A DNA stretch of 61,238 nt from Lewinellaceae bacterium (GTDB taxonomy: Bacteria; Bacteroidota; Bacteroidia; Chitinophagales; Saprospiraceae): the NCBI GenBank assembly GCA_020636445.1, contig JACJXV010000024.1:1-61238 (forward strand), written 5' to 3'. This document shows positions 1 through 7,964 of this stretch, in pieces; positions within the stretch are counted from its first letter, which is position 1, and every line of letters starts with the position of its first letter. Both the position numbers and the translations under genes were made by a program. Below the pieces are notes generated by a model. That model had not been told where the DNA came from. It did no database searches and worked only from the letters and a program-made list of their open reading frames with translations.

Positions 1-2
1 AT

Positions 3-332
3 TTTCAAGCGGTGATGGAAGATGCGGCCGAAAAACCGCTGGGTGATTTCTTTCAGCAGTGGCTTTACCAGCCGGGGCAGCCAGAGCTAAAATTCTCCTG
101 GTCGTATGATGAAAAAAAGCACCTGTTGCACCTTAAACTTGAGCAAAACCAACCCGGGAAGTTCGTTTTTCCGGTCGAGTTCGCGGCGCTGAATGCCGCC
201 GGAGAAGTTATGGCGACCGCCCGTTTTATCTGCGATACGCGTTCAGCGGACTGGGTGTTGCCGCTGCCGCAGTCTCCGGCTCGTGTGGATCTTGACCCCA
301 ACACCCGGCTGTTATTTCGCCTGGTAAAATAA
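3..332 (+). CDS. M1-family metallopeptidase, C-terminal fragment
   Basis: The reading frame is open from the left window edge, so the gene start and catalytic domain lie outside. The visible 109 residues contain a segment of the form FQQWLYQPGQPELKFSW, which matches the end of the catalytic region of M1 (aminopeptidase N/LTA4 hydrolase-like) peptidases, followed by a beta-rich domain that ends the protein. M1 enzymes use HExxH plus a distant Glu to bind zinc and remove N-terminal residues; none of those residues is in the window. The frame ends at a TAA and no gene follows for about 180 bases. The assignment rests on the short QWLYQPG-P segment and overall position only. Confidence 0.7.
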   Translation, partial: FQAVMEDAAEKPLGDFFQQWLYQPGQPELKFSWSYDEKKHLLHLKLEQNQPGKFVFPVEFAALNAAGEVMATARFICDTRSADWVLPLPQSPARVDLDPNTRLLFRLVK

Positions 333-515
333 TGGCAGTTTTCTTCGACCTTTCATCTTAGGGCTCGGGCAAAAAGGAAGTACAACAATTGGAACAATAA
401 AACTGGGAAAATCTGGGAAAACCCTTATTTTTTGTCCTTCGTTCCTAAATTATCATCCAGGGTGCCACTGGGCAGGTGTTAGAAACCGCCAGAAGGAAAC
501 CCCAAAACGAAGGTC

Positions 516-1991
516 ATGCTCGCCATTCAGAAGAACTTTACCAAAACATTTTACGCGCTGTTGAGCCTGCCGGCTACTGCGATGGGCTTCGCGCTGTCGG
601 TTCAGATTTCCGCACTTAGCTGGATACTGAGTACCCAATACGGTCTGGAAATCCACGATGTGGGCCTGGTATGGGCGGCCGGTCCTATCGCCGGTATTTT
701 TGGGCAGGTGATTATCGGCCTGGTCAGTGATAATGTTTGGTTTTGGAATGGTCGCCGCCGTCCCTTCATCCTCATTGGCGGCGTACTGGCGGCGCTGATG
801 CTGCTGGCCTTGCCTAATATCGGGGTTATCTCGGCCAGTATGGGCGTTGACGGGATCTTAGGGATAGCCATCGTGGTAGCCCTGACTCTTGACCTGGCGA
901 TCAATGTTAGTTTTAACCCCACCCGCTCCATTATCGCTGATGTAACGCCCCCGGGAGATAAGCGGACGAAAGGATACACCTGGATGCAGACCATCTCGGG
1001 TACGTTGGGGGTAGCGGCTTATGCGATTGGCGCTATCTGGGGCAACTATGTGTTGATTTACAGTGGTGCCATCCTGGTGTTGTTGTTATCTATCATTCCC
1101 CCGTTTTTCATTGAAGAACCCCGGCAGCTGGATGCAGGCAGTGATGGAGCGCCGCAACCAGCCGGTCACGGAAGTTTATCGCTACAACAAATTTTCATGG
1201 CGATTCAGCCGCTGTGGGGCTTTTTGCTTTATGCCGTATATGGAATGACCGTGCGCCTGGCGCACTTGTCGGTCGCTCCCGGAATTGTAGAAGGGATTTG
1301 TGCGGTGATAACGGTGGCCGGGATTGCGGCGGCGATGGTGCGCGCGGAAAATCCCGATACTACGAACCGAACGAATATGGCAGGCTTTCAGAAGGTATTG
1401 GCCGCGCATTCCTTTACCTGGATTGGCGTACAGACGATGTTCGTTTATATGTTCGCTTACGTTCAGGATAAAATGCCTACGATGTCGGACCTGGACATGG
1501 GGCGGGTCGTTTCGATTTCCTTTCTCATCCTGAATGCGGTTGGCGCCTTACTCCCGGCACTATTGCTGGAGCCGCTGACCCGCCGGCTGGGCCGGGTACG
1601 CACCCACATGATCTGTATTGCCATTATGGCTGCTGGATACGCCGGCATCTGGTTCGTCGGCAAATCGCCAACGGCGATTTATTTGCTGATGGGCGTGCTC
1701 GGGGTAGGCTGGGCCGCTACCGTGAGTCTGCCTTTTGCTATCATGTCGCAAAAGGTAAATCAGGGACGGATGGGCTTATATATGGGACTGTTTAACCTTT
1801 CGGTGGTCCTGCCCCAATTGGTCGCCAGTTTGGGGGTTGGGGAAGCAGTAAGCAAGGCCGCGGATAAGAACCTGATTTTCATCATTTGTGCGGGTACGCT
1901 GGCCGTTTCGGCTTTCCTCTGGCTTTTTGTGCAGGAACCCCCGGCACCGGAAGGAGATACGGAACTTGCTCCAGGTGGGGGAGGGCATTGA
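516..1991 (+). CDS. MFS transporter, sugar:cation symporter-like
   Basis: This 491-residue protein has about twelve hydrophobic segments, the length and pattern of a major facilitator. The loop between TM2 and TM3 reads GLVSD at 68-72 followed by GRRRPF at 79-84, a variant of MFS motif A; GRRRPF is typical of the SUT/SLC45 sucrose-maltose transporters and the GPH group. It should therefore move a glycoside or sugar across the inner membrane with a cation, but the substrate cannot be read from sequence. The C-terminus is a Gly-rich hydrophilic tail. It stands alone, with a gap of about 180 bases before it, and converges on the next gene on the minus strand with a hairpin between them. Confidence 0.82.
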   Translation: MLAIQKNFTKTFYALLSLPATAMGFALSVQISALSWILSTQYGLEIHDVGLVWAAGPIAGIFGQVIIGLVSDNVWFWNGRRRPFILIGGVLAALMLLALPNIGVISASMGVDGILGIAIVVALTLDLAINVSFNPTRSIIADVTPPGDKRTKGYTWMQTISGTLGVAAYAIGAIWGNYVLIYSGAILVLLLSIIPPFFIEEPRQLDAGSDGAPQPAGHGSLSLQQIFMAIQPLWGFLLYAVYGMTVRLAHLSVAPGIVEGICAVITVAGIAAAMVRAENPDTTNRTNMAGFQKVLAAHSFTWIGVQTMFVYMFAYVQDKMPTMSDLDMGRVVSISFLILNAVGALLPALLLEPLTRRLGRVRTHMICIAIMAAGYAGIWFVGKSPTAIYLLMGVLGVGWAATVSLPFAIMSQKVNQGRMGLYMGLFNLSVVLPQLVASLGVGEAVSKAADKNLIFIICAGTLAVSAFLWLFVQEPPAPEGDTELAPGGGGH

Positions 1992-2000
1992 TGGTTTTTT

Positions 2001-2039
2001 GGAAATTAGAAATTGGAAAGTCCTGATTTCCAATTTCTG
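2001..2039. terminator. Inverted heptamer repeat between convergent genes, possible bidirectional terminator
   Basis: Arms TTAGAAATTGGAAA (around 2006-2019) and TTTCCAATTTCTGA (2027-2040) pair with one mismatch across a 7-base spacer. The same stretch reads as 7-bp units (GGAAATT, AGAAATT, GGAAAGT, CCTGATT, TCCAATT). It lies between two convergent genes, so a role in ending transcription on both strands is plausible, but it is also a member of the heptamer repeat family in this window. Confidence 0.45.
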
Positions 2040-2076
2040 ACCCGCCGGAGGCGGACAAGTTTCCGATTTTCTCCCC

Positions 2077-2712
2077 TCACATCACCCCATTCGGGGATAC
2101 GACAAAATCGAAGTGGATGGTAATTTCGTTGCGCACCTTGACTAAGCCCAGGAGGGCAGTGGGTGGTTCGATGCCGAAATCCGTCATTTGGATCGTTTTG
2201 GCACTGACAAAACGGAAAATATTCGGTTCCATTTGTTTGCCTTTGGCATTGAGGACAACCTTGCGGCGTTGGCCGGCGATGGTCAGATAAACATCGGCAT
2301 TGATGGCGATCCAGTCGTTGGCCTCGTGCAGTGGGGTATTTCCGGGAATATGCACCCGGGTCATTTCCACACCAATATGCGGGAATTCATCCGCTTTCAG
2401 CGTAGCATACATATCTTTATTGATGCCTTTATTTTTGCAATCGAGGCTGCGGGTAGCGATACGGAGTTTTGAGTCGCTAAAGTTGGCCCCATCCGGGGTA
2501 GCGATCATATCCAGTTGCATAGTCGGTAAGGACTCAGTACAATAACAGGAAAACTTGTTGACATTGCTGGACCCGTCCAGGTAAAGCTGGCTACCGGCAA
2601 GAATTTTAACGGTGATCCGCTGGCGGTTGGTTGTGCTGAATCCTACCAATAGGGGGAAAAGCAGTACCCAGAGCAGGCGGCGGGAAAAGGCGGGGTTAAG
2701 CAGGCGAAACAT
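2077..2712 (-). CDS. YceI-like periplasmic protein
   Basis: The protein has 211 residues with an N-terminal hydrophobic signal segment (about residues 13-28, LLWVLLFPLLVGFS) followed by a beta-rich domain. The core contains LDGSSNVNKFSCYC, ATLKADEFPHIGVEM and LTIAGQRRKVVL, and a late ...IQMTDFGIEPPTALLGLVKVRNEITIHFDF stretch (read in parts), all in the order seen in YceI lipocalin-fold proteins that bind isoprenoid or other lipids in the periplasm. It is more divergent than the second YceI gene at 4200-4778, to which it is clearly related in the PPTALLG/PPKAVMG region. It follows the porin gene on the same strand, separated by a strong GC-rich hairpin. Ligand unknown. Confidence 0.75.
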   Translation of the reverse strand: MFRLLNPAFSRRLLWVLLFPLLVGFSTTNRQRITVKILAGSQLYLDGSSNVNKFSCYCTESLPTMQLDMIATPDGANFSDSKLRIATRSLDCKNKGINKDMYATLKADEFPHIGVEMTRVHIPGNTPLHEANDWIAINADVYLTIAGQRRKVVLNAKGKQMEPNIFRFVSAKTIQMTDFGIEPPTALLGLVKVRNEITIHFDFVVSPNGVM

Positions 2713-2738
2713 AGGTGATAGTTGAGAGGTGGATAGAA

Positions 2739-2782
2739 GCGCCGGACCCGGTCGGAGCCTGCGGCTCCGCCGGGTCCGGCGC
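2739..2782. repeat. Long GC-rich palindrome (REP-like)
   Basis: The 13-base arm GCGCCGGACCCGG (2739-2751) and the 7-base arm CGGAGCC (2753-2759) pair exactly with GGCTCCG (2763-2769) and CGGGTCCGGCGC (2771-2782 plus flank), leaving a 3-base loop TGC and one T/C mismatch. It lies between two minus-strand genes. No T-run follows on the minus strand, so it is less like an intrinsic terminator and more like a REP-type or mRNA-stabilising hairpin. Confidence 0.75.
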
Positions 2783-2841
2783 GATGAAGTTATGATGAAA
2801 AGGCAGCATAACTTCGTTCAGGTAATCTTAAGTTCGCGCGA

Positions 2842-4131
2842 TTAGAAACCAATGACTGCTTCGATCACCAGGCCATTGAATTTGCCTTCTCTTCTGATGT
2901 CGGCAGCTGGGAAATCATTGTAGTTTTGGTTTACGATTTCAGCTTTCAGCAACATGTTCTTGCTGGGGAACCAGCCGGCGGAAAAAGCAGTCCGGTTGAT
3001 GGTAATATCATCAGCAAATCCTTGCAGACGGCCACTGACAGTGTTGTAGCGGGCACCGATGAACATTTGTTCATTAGGCAGGAAGCGATAAACGGCATCT
3101 ACTGCTAGCTGATTCCAGTCGCGTTTTTCGGATTCTGCATTAGTCTTCCCTGAGGACATTTCGTAGGTAGCAAACAATTCGAAACCACTGACTTTAACGA
3201 ATGGGTTAATCTGGATGGCAGAAACTTCGTTGGTAAGGCCTGGGTTGATCCGGCCTGAGGTGAAGTTAGCCGAAGCGGAAGCGTTGGCTGCCTCAAGAGG
3301 CAAGTAGTACCGGGAACCCGTACGGTCGCCGGCATAGAGGGTATTCCGTACACTACCGCTGTTCGAGTATAGCGAAGCCGACAAGCGAACCCGTACATCA
3401 TCGTTGATCTGCTTGTCAAAAGCACCTTTCAAGTAAATGGAAGGGTTCTTTTTAGTGGTGGTTCCGCTGTAATCCTGAACGTTACCGTTAATCAGGCCAG
3501 CAGTCATACCTACCATGAACATCAGGTTATCAGTTGGAAATGCATATACCTCAGATCCAATTTCAGTGGTAAAAGCATCGAGGATGTAGTTACCTACGAA
3601 TGGGTTATAGATAGCATTACCGTTGTCGGTGCGGCGGAACTGCTGGTCGCCATAGTTAGGCTGGAAGTGACCGATTTTTACCCGGAAGTTATTGGTAAAC
3701 CAATCGGGGTTACCGAACATCGGCAGTTTGTCGATCTGAATGTAACCGCCCTTCACCCAGAATTCGGGGTGGTGCCGCGATGACATGTAGTTTTCCAAAC
3801 ATACCCGGATACCGTCTTCAATCTGGAAGTCGAAGTTCAAGTTTGCAGTGGCCAGGTTAAAGCCTTTTCCAAGCGGATAAAGGGCTACTGCAGGGGAAGC
3901 ATTGTTTTCGTGCTTCAGGGCCTGATACTGCTGGGTAAAGCTACCACCAACCCGTACGGAAAGGCCGTCATAAGCCGTGTTGTCATTTTTCGAAGGTTCG
4001 AAAACATTGATACCTTTTTGGTCCCATGGACGGAAGAACTGAATATTAGCTTGTTGAGCAAAAAGTGTCATGGCCATAAAGACCAGCGCAAATGAAAGGA
4101 AAATGCGCGAAATGTTTTGTGCCGTTTTCAT
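2842..4131 (-). CDS. Porin-like outer-membrane beta-barrel protein
   Basis: The protein has 429 residues with a clear signal peptide (MKTAQNISRIFLSFALVFMAMTLFAQ-type, cut after about residue 25). The mature part is rich in alternating aromatic and polar strands, ends in an aromatic residue (VIEAVIGF), and has segments such as RVKIGHFQPNYGDQQFRRTDNGNAIYNPF (read in parts) that resemble the OprO/OprP phosphate-selective porin type of Bacteroidota. It should form a channel in the outer membrane; the solute is not known. It sits between two YceI genes on the same strand, which suggests a shared transcript. Another barrel family is possible because the assignment rests on general features. Confidence 0.65.
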   Translation of the reverse strand: MKTAQNISRIFLSFALVFMAMTLFAQQANIQFFRPWDQKGINVFEPSKNDNTAYDGLSVRVGGSFTQQYQALKHENNASPAVALYPLGKGFNLATANLNFDFQIEDGIRVCLENYMSSRHHPEFWVKGGYIQIDKLPMFGNPDWFTNNFRVKIGHFQPNYGDQQFRRTDNGNAIYNPFVGNYILDAFTTEIGSEVYAFPTDNLMFMVGMTAGLINGNVQDYSGTTTKKNPSIYLKGAFDKQINDDVRVRLSASLYSNSGSVRNTLYAGDRTGSRYYLPLEAANASASANFTSGRINPGLTNEVSAIQINPFVKVSGFELFATYEMSSGKTNAESEKRDWNQLAVDAVYRFLPNEQMFIGARYNTVSGRLQGFADDITINRTAFSAGWFPSKNMLLKAEIVNQNYNDFPAADIRREGKFNGLVIEAVIGF

Positions 4132-4199
4132 ATCTGTGAGTTTTGGCTCTCAATTGACTAAGAGCGGGTTGTTTTATAAAGTTGGTTTTCGATTTGTTT

Positions 4200-4778
4200 T
4201 TAAGAGACACTGGCGAGGGTAACTTCAAAATTGATGGTTACTTCTTCGCCAACCTTGATGGTACCCATGACAGCCTTTGGCGGCGTGATGTTGTAATCCA
4301 TTAAGGTGATGGTTTTACTGCCTTTAAAGGTTACTTTGCCATCGGAAGCTACCGTGCCGGTTACGTTAAGGGTGACAGGCTTTTTGGCGCCAGCAATGGT
4401 CAAATTGCCTTTGGCTTTAATGTTGTAGGAAGAACCATTGCGTTGCAGTGATTCAATACCGGTCAGTTGGAAGGTAATGTTTGGATGCTCGTCAGCCTTG
4501 AGGGCTTCCCAGGTCTTGGAGTCCATTACCTTACCTTTCGTACTGATAATACCCTTGGCAGGAATGCTCACTTCGAGAGTGTTGATGGCATCTAATACGC
4601 CATCTTCGAGGGAGATCTTACCCTTAATGTTGACTTTGGTAACTGCTGACTCCCAACGGTGCAGCGTAGATGTTCCGGATACGGACATGTTGCTGCTGGC
4701 TACTTGATAGGAGGACTGAGCGAGGAGGCTCAGGGTGCTAAGTGCAGCTAGGATCGTTAAAAATAATTTGTTTTTCAT
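4200..4778 (-). CDS. YceI family protein
   Basis: This is a 192-residue protein with a typical signal peptide (FLTILAALSTLSLLAQ near the N-terminus). The mature part has the YceI sequence pattern: SNMSVSGTSTLHRWESAVTKV, ISTKGKVMDSKTWEALKADEHPNITFQLT, GNLTIAGAKKPVTLNVTG and ITLMDYNITPPKAVMGTIKVGEEVTINFEV (each read in parts). Family members form an eight-stranded lipocalin-like barrel that binds a polyisoprenoid or similar lipid in the periplasm; some respond to stress or alkaline pH. It is the first gene of a minus-strand run with the porin and the second YceI gene. A TAATTTTG box lies 29 bases upstream of its start. Confidence 0.88.
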   Translation of the reverse strand: MKNKLFLTILAALSTLSLLAQSSYQVASSNMSVSGTSTLHRWESAVTKVNIKGKISLEDGVLDAINTLEVSIPAKGIISTKGKVMDSKTWEALKADEHPNITFQLTGIESLQRNGSSYNIKAKGNLTIAGAKKPVTLNVTGTVASDGKVTFKGSKTITLMDYNITPPKAVMGTIKVGEEVTINFEVTLASVS

Positions 4779-4806
4779 CGCAGCCTGATTTGGTGAACTG
4801 ATAGGT

Positions 4807-4814
4807 CAAAATTA
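4807..4814 (-). promoter_or_regulatory. Bacteroidota-type -7 box upstream of yceI-like gene
   Basis: On the minus strand the sequence reads TAATTTTG, an exact match to TAnnTTTG, 29 bases before the ATG at 4778. No TTG is found at the expected distance for the -33 box, so only the -7 part is supported. Confidence 0.45.
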
Positions 4815-5027
4815 GGTCCCCATCGCCCCGGGTAATGATGACCGCCGTCATAGTCTTTTGGTGATCTTTATCACAGTCTCCCAAAAGGCCAAAAACAGCC
4901 CATTTACCCCTGAAAACCCGCTACTTGTCCGCCGTTACTTTTATAAAATGACAATACTCATCCCTTGATTTGAGAAAGATCACTCCCCAACGTGACGTGT
5001 ATTACAGACTTCGCCTGGCTTTCCCTG

Positions 5028-5035
5028 TAGTTTTG
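5028..5035 (+). promoter_or_regulatory. Possible -7 box for DUF2202 gene
   Basis: TAGTTTTG fits TAnnTTTG and lies 23 bases before the ATG at 5059. No good TTG is seen about 20 bases upstream, so this is a partial match. Confidence 0.4.
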
Positions 5036-5058
5036 TAGGGAATCAACCACAGTTACTT

Positions 5059-5739
5059 ATGAAAAAGATCTCATTGGGATGGGGAGTAGTCATTGGGCTA
5101 TTGCTTTTCATGGCCGGATGTACCGCCAATCAAACGGAAGACCCCGTCGTTGTGGACCCCACCCTCAGCCCTCAGTTGCAACAATTGCAATCCCAACTGG
5201 CCGCTTTTCCGCTGGCCTCGCCTTTGTCTACAGCAGAAAAGAATAGCCTGCTTTTCATGCGGGAGGAAGAAAAACTGGCGCGCGACCTTTATCGGCAGTT
5301 TTACCAGGCTTGGGGCATCACCGCCTTCGATCACATTCAAGGCAGCGAACAGACGCACATGGATGCAGTTTGGCTGCTCCTGCAGCGCTACCAGCTGAAT
5401 GATCCGGCATCAGCTCAGCCAGGTGTTTTCGCGAATGCCGACCTACAGGCCCTATACAACCAATTACTGCAACAGGGTATGCAAAGCGCTATCGAAGCCC
5501 TGCGCGTAGGCGCCCTGGTAGAAGAAGTCGATATCCGCGATTTGCAGGAGCAAGCTGCCGATGTCGATAATGCCGATATCCTGTTTATTTACGATAACCT
5601 GGAGTTGGGTTCCCGGAATCACTTGCGGGCATTTACAATGAACCTGGAAAATCGTGGGGTTACCTACCAGCCCCAAATACTCACTCCTGCGGAATACACA
5701 GCAATTATCAACTCACCGAAAGAAAACGGAGGGTTCTGA
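5059..5739 (+). CDS. DUF2202 ferritin-like lipoprotein
   Basis: The 226-residue product begins with a lipoprotein signal whose lipobox FMAGC places Cys21 as the lipidated residue, so it should sit on a membrane facing the periplasm or outside. The rest is helical: FMREEEKLARDLYRQF and HIQGSEQTHMDAVW early on, then LVEEVDIRDLQEQ and NLELGSRNHLRAF. The spacing of EEEK, EQTH, EE and NH is that of DUF2202, a ferritin-like four-helix fold whose Glu and His residues could bind a di-metal centre. No reaction is established. The next gene is a paralogue, so the pair arose by tandem duplication. The peroxiredoxin and metal genes downstream suggest an oxidative or metal stress role, by context only. 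Confidence 0.85.
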   Translation: MKKISLGWGVVIGLLLFMAGCTANQTEDPVVVDPTLSPQLQQLQSQLAAFPLASPLSTAEKNSLLFMREEEKLARDLYRQFYQAWGITAFDHIQGSEQTHMDAVWLLLQRYQLNDPASAQPGVFANADLQALYNQLLQQGMQSAIEALRVGALVEEVDIRDLQEQAADVDNADILFIYDNLELGSRNHLRAFTMNLENRGVTYQPQILTPAEYTAIINSPKENGGF

Positions 5740-5743
5740 TTTT

Positions 5744-5845
5744 GGTTACTGGTATCTGGTTACTGGTATCTGGTTATTCGTTCCAGCAACCAGTCACCAG
5801 TCACCAGTCACCAGTCACCAGTCACCAACCACCAAAAACCAAAAC
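5744..5845. repeat. Heptamer tandem repeat array (GGTTACT/GTCACCA)
   Basis: About fourteen 7-bp units run in one phase: GGTTACT and GGTATCT alternate twice, then GGTTATT and intermediates, then five copies of GTCACCA and two decayed units. The first half is roughly the reverse complement of the second, so the array can fold back on itself. It fills nearly the whole gap between the two DUF2202 genes and ends at the second start codon. Confidence 0.85.
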
Positions 5846-5847
5846 CT

Positions 5848-6534
5848 ATGAAAAGCATCATCGGGCTGTTTAGCCTAATCCTGGTTGCCGGGTTACAAGT
5901 AGCCCTGCACCCGCCTACCACCCCAACCGATAAGGACGCGCTGACTTACCTGCTGGAAGAAGAAAAATTGGCCCGCGATTTATACCTGGGCTTTGCCGAG
6001 CAATGGGGCGCGCAGGTGTTTTCCAACATCGCCCAGGCGGAACAGCATCACCTGGATATGATGACAGGGCTGCTCAAAACGGAAGGTGTTGCCCTCCCCA
6101 GCAGCGTTAAACGCGACCGCACAGGGGAATTCACGGTACCAGCAATCCGTAAGTTATATCAGCAACTATCCACCCAGGGCGCACAATCGCTGCAAGAAGC
6201 CTTGCGGGTAGGAGCCCTGATTGAAGAAACGGACATCACGGACCTTCAGCAAAGAACCAGCCAGGCATCACCGGCAGCACAAGCTGTTTTCGAGCGCTTG
6301 ATTTTTGCCTCCGGTAACCACCTGCGGGCCTTTGTCCGGAATCTGGAAAAACAGGGCGTCACGTATTCACCAACCGTAATGTCGGCAAACGCCTTCGAAC
6401 AAACCCTGGCGGGTGAACAGGCAGGTCCTGGCGGCGGATGTAAAGGCGGCGGCGCCTGTGCTAACCAACAAGAAGGCCAGGGAAAAGGCAAAGGGCAAGC
6501 CGGCAAAGGCTGCTGCAAAGCCAGCAAACCCTAG
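5848..6534 (+). CDS. DUF2202 ferritin-like protein with Cys/Gly/Lys tail
   Basis: This 228-residue protein is a paralogue of the preceding DUF2202 gene. It has a plain signal peptide (IIGLFSLILVAGLQVALH) with no lipobox, so it is probably secreted to the periplasm. The helical core repeats the family pattern: YLLEEEKLARDLYLGF, IAQAEQHHLDMM, LIEETDITDLQQR and FASGNHLRAFVRNLEKQGVTYSP. The last 40 residues differ: they are Gly- and Lys-rich and contain CKGGGAC and a final GKGCCKASKP, that is four cysteines in a low-complexity tail that its neighbour lacks. The tail could bind metal or be processed, but this is inference. The heptamer repeat separates the two genes by about 108 bases. Confidence 0.83.
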   Translation: MKSIIGLFSLILVAGLQVALHPPTTPTDKDALTYLLEEEKLARDLYLGFAEQWGAQVFSNIAQAEQHHLDMMTGLLKTEGVALPSSVKRDRTGEFTVPAIRKLYQQLSTQGAQSLQEALRVGALIEETDITDLQQRTSQASPAAQAVFERLIFASGNHLRAFVRNLEKQGVTYSPTVMSANAFEQTLAGEQAGPGGGCKGGGACANQQEGQGKGKGQAGKGCCKASKP

Positions 6535-6550
6535 TGCTTTGTCTATTTTG

Positions 6551-6578
6551 GAAATCAGAAATCAGAAATCAGAAATTA
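6551..6578. repeat. Heptamer repeat GAAATCA x4
   Basis: Four 7-bp units (GAAATCA three times, then GAAATTA) stand just after the second DUF2202 stop codon. They share a gap with a second heptamer array at 6682-6751. Confidence 0.85.
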
Positions 6579-6681
6579 GGCAAGGTTGTACACTCCCCCA
6601 GGTACGGGGCACGTCCGGCCAGAGAAACAGAGCTTTGTCAATGGAATTAGGCCCTTAGTCAGGTGATAGGAGGCTATGGGA

Positions 6682-6751
6682 AACCAGACACCAGATACCA
6701 GACACCAGATACCAGATACCAGATACCAGATACCAGACACCAGACACCAGT
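6682..6751. repeat. Heptamer repeat CACCAGA/TACCAGA x10
   Basis: Ten 7-bp units differ mainly at one position (CACCAGA or TACCAGA). The array lies about 70 bases before the peroxiredoxin gene. The rest of the 6535-6822 gap holds TGCTTTGTC-like motifs (6535, 6631) and an inverted TTGACATAGCA (6776) that may mark element borders. Confidence 0.88.
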
Positions 6752-6822
6752 AACACATTGCTCTAAATTTCTCAGTTGACATAGCAATAGGTATTCTCAT
6801 TCACGTTCAAATAAGTACTATC

Positions 6823-7473
6823 ATGGATAACCAAGTTTTGCAAGCGATGCCCCGGATCGGAGATAAAGCGCCCGATTTTAAAGCGCTGACCACTACCGGT
6901 CCGATGACCTTTTCAGAATTCAATAAAGGTAGTTGGGTCATTATGTTTTCTCACCCGGCCGATTTTACGCCGGTATGTACCACGGAGCTATCGGCATTTG
7001 CGATGGACAAAAAGTTTTATCAGGAACGCAACACCAAGCTGATCGGCCTGAGTATTGATAGCATCCACTCGCATCTGGCCTGGGTGAATAACGTTCGGGA
7101 AAAAACGGACGTCTATATGGACTTTCCTATCATTGCGGATCTCGACATGAAAGTAGCCCACTTGTATGGGATGCTGCATCCGGGGGAAAGCGAAACGGCA
7201 GCTGTTCGGGCGGTGTTTGTCATCGACCCCAAAGGTGTGATCCGGTTGATTCTCTATTATCCGCTGAATATTGGCCGGAATATGGAAGAAATCAAGCGCA
7301 TTCTGATCGCCCTGCAAACGGCGGATGAAAAGAAAGTGGCCCTGCCCGTAAACTGGAAACCAGGGGACAAGGCTATCGTGCCTCCTCCCAAGACCCTGGT
7401 GGAAATGGATGAGCGGATTGCCAATACTGAATACGAAAAAGTAGATTTCTACCTGTCGAAAAAGGCTATCTAA
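6823..7473 (+). CDS. 1-Cys peroxiredoxin, Prx6-type
   Basis: The 216-residue cytosolic protein has the peroxiredoxin active site HPADFTPVCTTE, with the peroxidatic Cys at residue 52, Thr49 and Pro45 in the PxxxTxxC motif. No other cysteine is present, so there is no resolving Cys and reduction must come from an external thiol. Length and C-terminal extension (VALPVNWKPGDKAIVPPP) fit the Prx6 group rather than the shorter AhpC group. It reduces hydrogen peroxide and organic hydroperoxides. It has no signal peptide. A strong hairpin ends its transcript, so it is likely a single-gene unit, placed among other redox and metal genes. Confidence 0.93.
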   Translation: MDNQVLQAMPRIGDKAPDFKALTTTGPMTFSEFNKGSWVIMFSHPADFTPVCTTELSAFAMDKKFYQERNTKLIGLSIDSIHSHLAWVNNVREKTDVYMDFPIIADLDMKVAHLYGMLHPGESETAAVRAVFVIDPKGVIRLILYYPLNIGRNMEEIKRILIALQTADEKKVALPVNWKPGDKAIVPPPKTLVEMDERIANTEYEKVDFYLSKKAI

Positions 7474-7486
7474 ACAATAATATTAG

Positions 7487-7521
7487 AAAGTGGGGCAATG
7501 CAACTTGCGTTGTCCCACTTT
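7487..7521 (+). terminator. Intrinsic terminator after peroxiredoxin gene
   Basis: AAAGTGGGGCAATGC (7487-7501) pairs with GCGTTGTCCCACTTT (7507-7521) over 15 positions with two G-T pairs, closing a 5-base loop, and is followed by the T-rich ATTCTTT. It starts 13 bases after the stop codon. The right arm overlaps the -33 region of the next promoter. Confidence 0.8.
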
Positions 7522-7535
7522 ATTCTTTAGCTTTG
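7505..7535 (+). promoter_or_regulatory. Promoter TTG-N20-TAGCTTTG
   Basis: TTG at 7505-7507, a spacer of 20 bases and TAGCTTTG at 7528-7535 match the Bacteroidota sigma-A promoter. Transcription would begin near 7542, about 20 bases before the ATG at 7563. The promoter may serve the small gene and the downstream metal-efflux genes. It also shows that the possible TTG start at 7533 is not a start codon, because it lies inside the -7 box. Confidence 0.7.
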
Positions 7536-7562
7536 TCTTGGCTTAAAAAAGCTGATCAGCGT

Positions 7563-7964
7563 ATGCGCCTTTTGAGTTGGATTATGGCGGTCTATTTCTT
7601 TGTGGGAAGTTGCTTCCCCGGGGCCGACTTTAGCCAGCTTCCCAAGGTTGCTAACCTGAATGCTCACTTTCAGATGCATCGCGACCTGGCGCTTTTAAAA
7701 GGCGAGAATTTAAGTTTTGGCCGCTTTTTAAGCATTCATTTTTTCAAGCCACAACGGCATTCCGATCAACACCGTCCGCAGGATCACCATGAATTACCCC
7801 TTCAATCGGTACATTCTTCTGTCCTCGATCAATGTCCAACCCAGCTGTTGGAGTTGACTGCACTGTTGACCCACATTGAAACGGATGCACCTTCCTTCCA
7901 TTTTTTGCATATCTACTCCAGCGAATACACCGGTTCCATCTTTCAGCCGCCCATTTACGCCTGA
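7563..7964 (+). CDS. Small hydrophobic-start, His-rich protein upstream of czcA
   Basis: No family is recognised with certainty. From the ATG at 7563 the product has 133 residues. It begins with a hydrophobic stretch (LLSWIMAVYFFVGSCF) that could be a signal or membrane anchor, followed by a soluble part with a His-rich segment of the form HSDQHRPQDHHE and further His residues. Small proteins of this kind often precede heavy-metal RND genes in Bacteroidota, and His-rich parts often bind Zn, Co, Ni or Cu, so a periplasmic metal-binding role is an inference from context. A longer frame starting at TTG 7533 is rejected because that codon is part of the promoter. About 210 bases separate it from czcA. 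Confidence 0.6.
   Translation: MRLLSWIMAVYFFVGSCFPGADFSQLPKVANLNAHFQMHRDLALLKGENLSFGRFLSIHFFKPQRHSDQHRPQDHHELPLQSVHSSVLDQCPTQLLELTALLTHIETDAPSFHFLHIYSSEYTGSIFQPPIYA

Noticed and set aside
7533..7562. TTG start giving a longer small protein before czcA
   Set aside because: The TTG lies within the -7 box TAGCTTTG of a well-spaced promoter, so it would not be in the transcript.
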